This document shows positions 24,697 to 36,400 of a stretch of DNA of 64,000 nucleotides, one piece after another. The number at the start of each line of letters is the position of its first letter. Positions within the stretch are counted from its first letter, which is position 1. Below the pieces are notes generated by a model that was given only the letters and a program-made list of their open reading frames with translations, had not been told where the DNA came from and did not search any database. Position numbers and translations under genes: made by a program. Source of the DNA: Bolinopsis microptera (lineage: Eukaryota; Ctenophora; Tentaculata; Lobata; Bolinopsidae); NCBI RefSeq assembly GCF_026151205.1, contig NC_087072.1, forward strand, positions 5,008,084-5,072,083, given 5' to 3'.

Positions 24697-27230
24697 TTTA
24701 TAGGGGGGGGGGTGACATGTCTCCAATGTCTCCAATGTCTTTTGTCTTTTTTGAAAAGATAGGGTGCAGAGACATGTCCTGGAGACATTGGAGACATTGG
24801 AGACACAGCTTTTGGAGACATTGGAGACATTGGAGACATTGGGGACATAAGAGACATTGGAGACAAAGCTTTTGGAGACATTGGAGACATTGGAGACACT
24901 GGAGACGTAGTTGTATGATTGGAGAAGGAGGAGGATCTAGGAGGAGGATGACCCAGGAGGAGGACTCAGGAGGAGAAGGAGGAGGATGAGGACTCAGGAG
25001 GAGGACTCAGGAAGAGGACTGAGGAGGACTGAGAAGGAGGAGGACTGAGGAGTACTGAGGAGGATGGCTAAGGAGGATGGCTGAGGAGGATGGCTGAGGA
25101 GGATGGCTGAGGAGGATGGCTGAGGAGGATGACTGAGGAGGAGGACCTAGGAGGAGGAGGACCCAAGAGGAGGAGGACCCAGGAGGAGGACTCAGGAGGA
25201 GGAGGAGGAGGACTCAGGAAGAGGACTGAGGAGGACAGAGAAGGAGGAAAACTGAGGAGTACTGAGGAGGATGGCTGAGGAGGATGACTGAGGAGGATGA
25301 CTGATAGGGAGGAGGAGGAGAAGAAGGACTGAGGAGAAGGAGAAGGAGGAAGACCTAGGAGGATGAGGACCCAGGAGGAGGAATCAGGAGGAAGAGGAGG
25401 AGGAGGACTCAGGAGGACTGAAAAGGAAGAGGACTGAGGAGAACTGAGGAGGAGGAGGACTGAATAGGAGGAGGAGGAGGGGGACTGGGGGAGGACTGAG
25501 GATGAAGAAGACTGACGAGAAGGATGAGGAGGAGGACTGAGGAGGAGGACTGAGGAGGATGAAGAGGAGGAAGACCTAGGAGGAGGACTCAGGAAGAGGA
25601 CTGAGGAGGACAGAGAAGGAGGAGGACTGAGGAGTACTGAGGAGGATGGCTGAATAGGATGACTGAGGAGGATGACTGAGAGGGAGGAGGAGGAGAAAAA
25701 TGACTGAGAAGAAGGAGAAGGAGGAGGACCTAGGAGGATAAGGACCCAGGAGGAGGACTCAGGAGGAAGAGGAGGAGGAGGACTCAGGAGGACTGAAAAG
25801 GAAGAGGACTGAGGAGAACTGAGGAGGAGGAGGACTGAATAGGAGGAGGAGGAGGAGGGGGACTGGGGAGGACTGAGGATGAAGAAAACTGACGAGAAGG
25901 ATGAGGAGGAGGACTGAGGACTGAGGAGGATGAAGAGGAGGAAGACCCAGGAGGAGGAGGACTGAGGAGGAGGATGAGGACTAAGGAGGACTGAGGAGGA
26001 TGGCTGAGGAGAATGGCTGAGGAGGATAACTGAGAGGGAGGAGGAGGAGGAAGAGGACTGAGGAGGAGGAGTAGGACTGAGGAGGAGAAGGAGGAGGACC
26101 TAGGAGGAGGAGGACCCAGAAGGAGGACTCAGGAGGAGGAGAACTCAGGAAGAGGACTCAGGAAGACTGAGAAGGAGGAGGACTGAGGAGTACTGAAGAG
26201 GATGACTGAGGAGGAGGAGCAGGATGAGAAGGACTGAGGAGGAGAAGGAGAAGGTGGAGGAACTAGGAGGAGGATGAACCAGGAGGAGGACTCAGGAGGA
26301 AGAGGAGGAGGACTCAGGAGGAGGACTTAGGAGGAATGAGAAGGAGGAGGACTGAATAGGAAGAGGAGGAGGAAGACTGAATAGGAGGAGGAGGAGGGGG
26401 ACTGGGGAGGACTGAGGAGGAGGAGGACTGACGAGAAGGATGAGGAGGAGGACTGAGGACTGAGGAGGAAGAGGAGGAGGATGAAGAGGACCCAGGAGGA
26501 GGAGGACTGAAGAGGAGGACTGAGGATGAGGACTGAGGAGGAGGAGGAGGACTGAGGAGATTGGCTGAGGAGGATGACTGACAGGGAGGAGGAGGAGGAC
26601 TGAGGAGGAGGAGGAGGAGGAGGATTGAGGAGGACTGATGATTGAGGAGGAAGAGGAGGAGGATGAAGAGGAGGAGGACCCAGGAGGAGGAGGACCCAGG
26701 AAGTCCGGAGGAGGACCCAGGAGGAGGACCCAGGAGGAGGACCCAGGTCCCAGGAGGAGGACTCAGGAGGAGGAGGAGAACGACTGAGGAGGACTGAGGA
26801 GGACTGAGGAGGAGGAGGAGGAGGAGGAGGAGGAGGAGGAGGAGGAGGAGGAGGAGGAGGAGGAGGAGGAGGAGGAGGAGGAGGAGGAGGAGGAGGAGGA
26901 GGAGGAGGAGGAGGAGGAGGAGGAGGAGTCTCCAAAAGCTGTGTCTCCAATGTCTCCAATGCCCCTAATATCCATTTCATGTCCCTAATGTCCCCAATGT
27001 CTCCAATGTCCCCAATGTCCCCAATGTCCCCAATGTCTCCAATGTCTCCAAAAGCTGTGTCTCTAATGTCCCTAATGTCCCCAATGTCCCCAATGTCTCC
27101 AATGTCTCCAAAAGCTGTGTCTCCAATGTCTCCAATGTCTCCAATGTCTCCAATGTCTTTGTCTTTTTCGAAAAGATAAGGTGCGGGAGACATTGGAGAC
27201 ATGTCACCCCCCCCCCCCCCCCCCTTTATA
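24697..27230. repeat. Purine-rich minisatellite between inverted GGAGACATT ends
   Basis: Both ends carry TTTATA, a G (or C) run, GTGACATGTCTCC and arrays of GGAGACATT, inverted with respect to each other (24,697-24,905 and 26,928-27,230). Between them lies about 2 kb of nearly pure purine strand made of GAGGA, GGACTGAGGA and GGAGGATGGCTGA units. It ends in an almost perfect GGA run (about 26,800-26,928). Long frames through it encode only Pro, Ser or SPM-type repeats and are not genes. The villin stop codon is about 200 bp away. The inverted ends suggest a mobile or foldback origin that later expanded. Confidence 0.85.
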
Positions 27231-27434
27231 ATGCACATTATTTATTACTCATACTGTTACTTGGAAAATCTGATGTGAGACATGCTCGCCGAATTCCGCT
27301 ATCGATAAATGAATCTCAAACATGTCTTATCGTATCTTCTGAATATATCCAATATTTTGTTAACAACCAACTCTTGATGGCTACTCGGACTCTAACTGAT
27401 TCAATAGTGGTCCTTGGTGTCTGCAACATATCAC

Positions 27435-30400
27435 TCAGAATAGTTTAACCATTTTCTTGGCCCTGAGTTGTTTCCAACGCGGCAAAGCTTCGTAATCAGC
27501 GAGCGTCATTCCAAACAATTCCAAAAAGTCATCATCGTCCAGATATCGCTCCTTATTGACAACGTCCACTCCCTCTGGCACGATTTTCTTGCACAGTATT
27601 TCGAAGGGATATTTTTTAGAATATTTTGCAAGTTCGTCATTGAGACTGGAGACGCCGTTAGCGTCTCCTCCAAAGTGCTCCGCCACAATCTCCTCGTACG
27701 TCTTTCCGCCCTATGGTGGATGTTTTCTTAGTTGCAGTTCATAATAGAGCTATATATATAATAACAGTTCATTGGTAAATGTTCAAATTTATAAAAGGGT
27801 TGATTTTATAAAAGGGTTGACTTGTATACAAGTACAACGTTCAATCAGCAATTGTTACCAATGATTGCTAGCATCTATCTGTCTCACTTACACAAATGGA
27901 AGTTGGTTGAAAAAATCAAAACAAGACTTTTCTAGTTAAGCCAGGTTTTACAAAAAAAATCAACCCAATCAAAATTAGTTCTTCATTCTACATACACAGA
28001 CACGAAGTATAGAAGAGCGATACGTTACAAAAAATTTAAGATAAAGAAAGATACAAAGCAAGACAAGTAACAACTTGTGAATTGAGGCACAGAAAAATAA
28101 ACGGCACTGAAAGTAAAGTGTAAACACGTGACACGATCAACAGAAAATGATACGATGGACAAAAATTGAGACGGTAAATAAACAGAAACAGAAAAAATTA
28201 CGGAAAGTGACACAAGAAGGAAAGCCAACACTGAAGAGTGAAGGCGAAACGACAAACGGTAAGACGTAAGACTCTGTCATGCAGAGACGTAGAAAAAGAT
28301 TGTCCCTAGGGTAGCACAAAAGAGATAAAATTGAAAGATCCCAAGCCTGAAATTATGGGAAGTTCAATATAACCGATTGCGGAAACTGAAACGAGGCACA
28401 GAAAAGAGAGACGTCACAAAAGGTAAAACAATAAACAGAGCGTGAAACGAAATACAAAAAGTGAAATGAAATACAGAAAGTGTAATGATATAAAAAGTGG
28501 AACAGTACAGAAATTGGAACGACAAACTGAAGGTGAAACGACACGGACAATAGTAAGTACAGGCTCTCTCATGCGGGAGAATGGAGATGTAGAAAAAGGA
28601 TGTTTACTGTACAGTAGAACTAGCACCAAAAAAACTTACCGTCCAAATTGAAGGATCCCAGTCCTGTGAGTGTCCGATAAACTTAAAGGGGTCGAAAACC
28701 GAAAGATATAAGAAAGCGAAACTAATTCCATGAATTGTTATGATTTTCTATGATATTTACAGGAGTTGTTGAAGCAAAAAGATTCCTTATTAACAAGGAG
28801 TCAAACTTTAAATGACTTACCGCCCATTTTCTAGGATCCCATGCTTGGAAATGACCAGTGAACTTTGGTGGTTCGAATCCCATTTTTACGACGAACATGT
28901 CCACATCCGCCTCAGATCTACCCGATGGGTCGTTCTTAATGAACTCCTTTGCTGCAATTAGACTCTGCTTCTTCTCTATTTCATTTGCTCCTTTGCCGAC
29001 CCAAACATACAGCTGAATTAAATAAGTTTATTTGTACTTAAGATTTAAAAAGGATTAAGGCTTATGTTATCAGCCTCATTGGAAAATATATCGTATTGAA
29101 GAATCGGACATTTAACTGTCGTTTTGATAAGGTTGAACTCACCGTGTTACCAATATCTAATAACATCACATCATCCTCGATAAGGTCATCCTGGTTAAAG
29201 TTGTAGATCTCCTCCACAGAGAAGGTCCCTGAAGCGTTACTGAGCTGGAATAGTCTGGGTGGTCGCTCGTTCACGAAATTCTCCAGTTCTGCTCCACTCG
29301 CATACTCGGCCTTGCCTCCCAACACTTCCCAGAATTCATCCGGTTCATTTCCTTCTTCTATCTCGATAGTGTTCACTGTGGAAGTAGGTTAAACCTCATT
29401 AGACTGCATTGTAGCGCATTTTACAAAATTAGAATATGATACATAATGATAAAGTTCTTCCAGTCTCCAAAATCTGAAGGCTCTGCACGTCCTAGTTTTT
29501 AAATGACTTGGATCGCAGCAGAATTACAGTCATTACTTGTGACGCCTGTAAAACTGATAGTATATTTACCCTGCTTATTTAAAATCACAGAATAATTTAC
29601 ATCTCAGTACAACTTTCGGTAATATGTTTAAAATTTTTGTAACCTACTCATTTTCTATACTTTAGTCCGAGACGAAAGGGAAACTCGTTAGCTTTTTGTG
29701 TTAAAAGCGATTTCTCGACGGTTATCACCTCTCTAGATGATGCTTAAAAGATTTTGACTCTATTGCATTTTTGAACTAAATGCAATACGGGTGTTTTCGG
29801 CCACACCCTTTTTCAGGGTTTCGCAGTCACTCGAATTTTTGTTTTTCAGCCCAGAAACGTAGAAGAGACTATTCTCATACACCAAAATGTGCCTAATAGC
29901 CATATTTATGTACAACTTATGAAGCAATGTATACCTTAAAATACTTCTTTTCGGAAATATGGCCGAAAAACGGTTTTTGGCTTGACGCAGTTCATAATTT
30001 CCGTGATTTTTGACATTTCCGCATAAGAAGGTCGTAGAGACTATTCTGATACACTAAAATGTACATAATGGTCACATTTATATACAACTTATGAAACAAT
30101 ATATACCCTAAAAGGCTTACTTTCGGAAATGTGGCTGAAAAACGGATTTTTGCCGAGCGAACAATGACAATATTCCCAAATGGGCTATTGGACTGTTAAA
30201 TAGAAAGGTCCTAAAGACTCATGAGCAGCAAAAATGACTCACTTTGTGTCCAGAAACACCTACAAAAATTGGAGAATGATCTACTTTATTGGGTATTTCT
30301 CTTAATGGGCCTGGCCAGCAGCATATTTGTGTCTTACGAAAGGGCGATTTTTCAAAAATAAGATTTCTTTAGTAAAGGTCAAAGTAAGGTCAAAGGGTCA

Positions 30401-33400
30401 GCTGCTAACAGCTAATTGTTCGCAATTGCCGACTCATGCACAACATATACTCAAAAACGCTCAGTTTTTGAGTATAATATGTTGAGGCTAAATTGTATTG
30501 GTGCCGATGAAAAATTGTTGGAGTTTTCACAAATCATGCAGTAGTTAAACTTATTTACTAATCACTCCTAAACTGAGCGTTTTTGAGTATATGTTGCGAA
30601 CAATTAGCTGTTAGCAGCTTTGACCTTTACTTTGACCTTTACTAAAGAAACCGTAATTTTGAAAAATCGCCCTTTCGTAAGATACAAATATGCTGCTGGC
30701 CAGGCCCATTAAGAGAGATACCCAATAAAGTAGATCATTCTCCAATTTTTTTAGGTGTTTCTGGACACAAAGTGAGTCATCTTGCTGCTCATTACATGAG
30801 TTTTTAGGACCTTTCTAGTTAACAGTCCAATAGCCCATTTGTTAATATTGTCATTGTTCCCTCGGCAAAAATCCGTTTTTCAGCCACATTTCTGAGGGTT
30901 TATATTGTTTCATAAGTTGTATATAAATGTGACCATTATGTACATTTTAGTGTATCAGAATAGTCTTTACACTAAAATAGTTAAGTACTCCCAAAATAAT
31001 CTTATGTTTTAAAATTTTATCTTCTTTGATCCGTCACATTGAATTTGTGAATTTCTGTCGTAATATTATGAGGTTATCCTTTCTAGTCAGCACAGAGAAG
31101 AAACCCTTAAAAATTACTAATATTTCACAATTTTGCATATCTTTCGAATATTAACACATCCGGCCGTACCATCAAGTTCATTTCTCGATAAAAAATGAAA
31201 ACTTATACAATATACATGATGTAAAGAAATTAAATTATATACGTGAAGTAAGTACAAATGTTAATTCATCTCTTGAGAAAGACCAGCCGATATATAATAT
31301 CAACCCAGGCTATTTAAAATAGATATTGCCTTCAAAATTATTGCGATAGATAACCTTAGTTATCTACATCAATCTTAAGATCTCACAATATTCTGTAGAG
31401 TTTCAGCTGGTTACTTAAGTTATCTACATCAATCTTAAGATCTCACAATATTCTGTAGAGTTTCAGCTGGTTACTTAAGTTAGCTACATTAATCTTAAGT
31501 TCTCACAATATTCTGTAGAGTTTCAGCTGGTTACTTAAGTTAGCTACATTAATCTTAAGATCTCACAATATTCTGTAGAGTTTCAGCTGGTTACTTAAGT
31601 TAGCTACATTAATCTTAAGATCTCACAATATTCCTGATATACGAGCAGGTGCTTATAATTGACAACATGAAACCAAGGTTGGACCTATTTTGCAAAGGAT
31701 TGGACCAATATTATCCCTTACAATGCACCGTGACCTATGAAGTCACTGAATTTGTATGTGGATATGTGGCTACTGGCTATGTATGTGGCTAATGTTAGTA
31801 TATCCGCATTCAACTTTATATTATGGAGGACGCGAAATGGAGTGTTCAAGCCCCAACTAGGTGGTTTGAATTTTGTTTTATTTTCAAAGGAGAACTAATA
31901 ATAGTCCGGAGGATGGGCATACCGATAGTCTTATATAATACGAAACTGTTTTACCCATTACCAGCCAGATCTGCCCAATGACAACTTACCTGAAACTTCC
32001 TGCCAGAGCAACAATTAACCAAATTACCTCGAAAATTCATCGCGTTTTTTGATAGATTAGTCCATTTTCGTGCCAGGGTGGACTAATCATTATTTTGTCA
32101 GAGTAACAATATATGATAAATTTGTTCTCAAACTAAGCTAGTAAACAACGGACCTGATAAGGGTGAGGCTCCGATAAGACTCTGCCTGTCCAACTTTTCT
32201 GATAACATTTTAGCAGTAAACTTCTCTTCAGCATCACATCCCTGAAAATTATGAGAGTGTAATAGGGGATCATTGAGAGTAAGAAAGCCATCTTTAGTGT
32301 CAAATTAGTTACATCTATAGTGTCAACAAACGAAAGCATCAACAGAAAGTTAGTTAACAATACTGGAAAGTTGGAAAGGTGTGAGTAGAGTGCTTACCTT
32401 GCCGTACCAGATGTATGTCTTATACTGTCCCAGGTAAACGAAAGAGTCATTACTGTTCAAACTTTCTGCTTTACAGAAAACCTCTATACTCTTCACGTAC
32501 TCGTCTATACACTTTATGTGGAAGAGGCGGGATTTTGTGCCTGAAATTGGGAAGGAGTTTAGCTTGGATAAATAATATTATGTTTAATCAAATGGTTGAA
32601 TTATAGAAATGATAATAATATGCCGATTTCTGACGTATCCTTGATAATACATCTATCTCGACTAGCACTATACACGAACTTGATTAGATAAGTTTGAGAA
32701 AATGTAACAGAAAGTTACGAAGCAGTAAATGCGGTTAAATAACTCACTTTCGTGTCCGTTCGTCTCTTCTGATGAGGTCTGCTTAAACCCACTATCAACA
32801 CCACCCTGAAGTATAGTGATCCTCCTCCCGAAACATCTGAGGAAATGGAGAGGTTCCTTGCCTTGTACTACCCTTACCATCTGAGATGACCAGCCCACCT
32901 CACTGTCAATCTTTGTAGCGTGCAGTGCTGCTGCTCCCCTCTCATCTGTCGTACTGTGAGAACCCTGATAGTGGAGTGAAAGTGAGAGTAAGAACCCTGA
33001 TAGTGGGGTGAGAGTCCTGATAGTGGAGTGAGAGTGAGAGTAAGAACCCGATAGTGGGGTGAGAGTCCTGATAGTGGAGTGAGAACCCTGATAGTGGAGT
33101 AAGAGTCCTGAACCCTGATAGTGAAGTGAGAGTGAGAGTCCTGATAGTGAAGTGAGAGTGAGAGTCTTGATTCCTGATAGTGGAGTGAGGGTGAGAGTCC
33201 TGATAGTGGAGTGAGAGTGAGAGTGAGAACCCTGATAGTGGAGTGAGAGTCCTGATAGTGGAGTGAGAGTCCTGATAGTGGAGTGAGAACCTGGATAGTG
33301 GAGTGAGAACCCTGATAGTGGAGTAAGAGTCCTGAAGGGGGGAATGCAACGTCAATTAATGTCAATTAATGTCAATTAATGTCAATTAATGTCAATTAAT

Positions 33401-36400
33401 GTCAATGTCAGTTTTGCAAAATTTTGGAATACTGACATTAATTGACACGATATTTTTCGACCAGAGATTATGTAGTTCTACCATATTTTTAGCACTTTAG
33501 AACGTTTATATCATCAATTTATTCACTACTATCACATATGGAAATGTGAAATGTGAAAAAAATTCAGATCATTAAACAATAAAACTAAAATAATACGGTT
33601 TTCCGAAATTTAATTTTCTTAAATGGGCGTGGCCATCCAAGGGCGTGGTTCTCAACATCATCAGAACTTAAAACCAACATTAAACGAAATGCCTTCATGA
33701 CATTTATATTTGAATAACGAATCTTAAACAGCTAACATTACTCATTCATACTAAAAAAGCCGATTCTAGATATTTTACCTGCACTGTATAAGAAACCAAT
33801 AAAATATGGGCGTGGCCGGTGGGGACCGAAGATGGAAGAGTTGGAAGCTGAAATTTTTTTGGTGGTCTTTAAACCTAAGGATCAACAGATAAGAACATAC
33901 TCATAATTATTCAAGGACATTTTGTTTTTTTGAACCGGTCTAACTTACATAGACGTGAATATCTTGAATATTTATCGAATAATGATAATCTCAAATTTCA
34001 AGACAAATTAATGTCAATTAATGTCAATTAATGTCAATTAATGTCAATTAATGTCAATTAATGTCAATTAATGTCAATGTCAGTTTGGGGTTTTCATGGA
34101 ATACTGACATTAATTGACGTTGCATTCCCCCCGTCCTGAACCCTGATAGTGAAGTGAGAGTGAGAGTCCTGATAGTGAAGTGAGAGTGAGAGTCTTGATT
34201 CCTGATAGTGGAGTGAGGGTGAGAGTCCTGATAGTGGAGTGAGAGTGAGAGTGCGAACCCTGATAGTGGAGTGAGAGTCCTGATAGTGGAGTCAAGGTGA
34301 GAGTCCTGATAGTGGAATAAGAGTGAGAGTCCTGAACCCTGATAGTGGACTGTGGAGTGAGAGTCCTGAACCCTGATAGTGGAGTGAGAGTCCTGAATCC
34401 TGATAGTGGAGTGAGGGTGAGAGTCCTGATAATGGAATGAGGATGAAAACACTCAGAGAACTTACCAGCCAGAAGTAGATAAAAAAACTCTCGTGATTTC
34501 TGCCAGCCTGAATGTACGTGTAGAGGACTATGTAACTGTCTCCGTCCCAGAATATTCCGTACGTTGATTCGTCCACCTCTTCTAGCTCGAAATTCTCAAT
34601 TCGCCAGATCTAGTGGAATATAATTTTTCTCAAGCTTAATCAACTCTTTTGAAGTTTCACGGGTGATTTTTAAAGCGAATTGAGTGTTTTTATACCTTAC
34701 AAATTGTGATAAAATTATTTTTTACCTTGAGTTTTCCGCTTCCATCATCCTTAACGTCATCGTCCTTTTTCTCCGCAGCCCTCTGCTGTTTGAATAATCC
34801 GCTCAGGTCCACAGTAGGATCCTTAATCTTCTCAGGAATGACAGCATTCTTGGATATCTGTCTCTCGATAACAGGTCTGGGCCAGTTGGAGAAGCAGCTC
34901 ATAAAGAGGTTATCTTCGGCTCCTTCCACCACTCTACACAGCGGTGTCCAGGATGGGTAACCCTTGTCGTTGATGAACTTCTGGGCGTGCATGAAGGCTT
35001 GGCTCCGCTCTTGTTGTGTTGCTCCTTTTCCTATCCAGGCGTAGACTCCGGAGTTACCCATATCCAGTATAAAGGCGTCATCTGAGCAGAGGTGCGCGTG
35101 GTCGAGGGGAGCTTTTCCCACTGGTGATATCTCTATTTCTCCGGATTCATCACACACTCTGATAATATCATTACGCTATCACAACAGTAAATTTAACCGA
35201 CAAAGGCTTAATTACTCACAAATTGTGAGTCACAATATACTCAATTGGCCGAGATTTGCTTTAAAATTACTGCAAGTGCTCTTAGGCTGTAAGTAATTAG
35301 GGATATAATATGTTGATCTAAAATCTAAAAAAAGGAGGACGAAGAAAGATTTTAATGTTTTAATGATGGCTATATTTACTGGTAAAGAGCTATTTCTCTA
35401 GGAGCCGCTTCAGCCATCTCATCGTCTCCGCCCTCCTCTGCTGATTTGATTGTCACTTTCTCTCCGTCTTCTCGGTTTAACTGAGGGAGGGGAATCAATG
35501 TTAACTAGACGTCATGATCTCATCGTGAAGTGGGAATTTGTCAGAACAATAGGCATTGGACTGTGAAATCTACTTTGAGAACGTCCTGATATATGGTACA
35601 GATTACTATACAATGCATGAAGTAGTATTAGATGCTATTATTGGAACCTGGTCGTAGAACTTCTCTTGGAGTCGTGGATCATCAGGGGTAGCAAGAACCA
35701 TCGTAGCTCTGCCCTGTTTCTCCTCGTCCTTGATCTTCCTTGCAAACTCCATACCCTGATAATGATGTTATACATTACTTTCGTCAGAAAACTTTACAAT
35801 TTCTCGATAATCAGAAAATTACAGCAAAGTGTATTGACGTGACGTCGTTTCAAGAGGGAGACTTGTAATAGGTATTTGTAATGTCTGCAGATAGATTTGT
35901 CAATGAACATTATCCGTTTACTGGACAATACAGAAGGAGTAAAAACACTTTATTATTACAATTGCACATTCTGGAACATTCCACCAAAGTAACTCCCACA
36001 GTCCAAACGTACAAACCTTGATTTTCTCGAGTCTGGAACAATCAGTTCCGATCCAGCACCAAACAGTGTCCTTACAATCCAGCACGAACACATCTCCCTC
36101 GTTCAGAGATCTCCATGATACTTCTGCCTGGGTTATCCGCACTTTCCTCCGACCCTTGATGTGGTACAGCTTCTTACGGAACTCTAACTTGCTGATATCT
36201 ACAAACCCTGAGTCTACCCCACCCTCTAAGTATCTGGAAGATATATCGTCATTATAAACTGTTCTGGTTTATGTAATTAGGAAAGAGCATGTTTTATGAA
36301 ACCACCAAGTCGTATCGGAAAAGGCAGCGAATCGCAGTACTGAATGACAAGGAAGGATGATTGGCTAGTTAAATGTTAAACAATAAGTTATAAAGACTTT

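Noticed and set aside
26327-27238. 303-codon minus-strand frame with long proline and serine runs
   Set aside because: It is the translation of the GGA/GAGGA minisatellite and GGAGACATT arrays; any frame through such repeats stays open.
32874-33365. Long minus-strand frames with LHYQDSHST-type repeats (also at 34,054-34,452)
   Set aside because: These are the intron 10 splice-acceptor array read through. The true exon 11 begins at 32,964.
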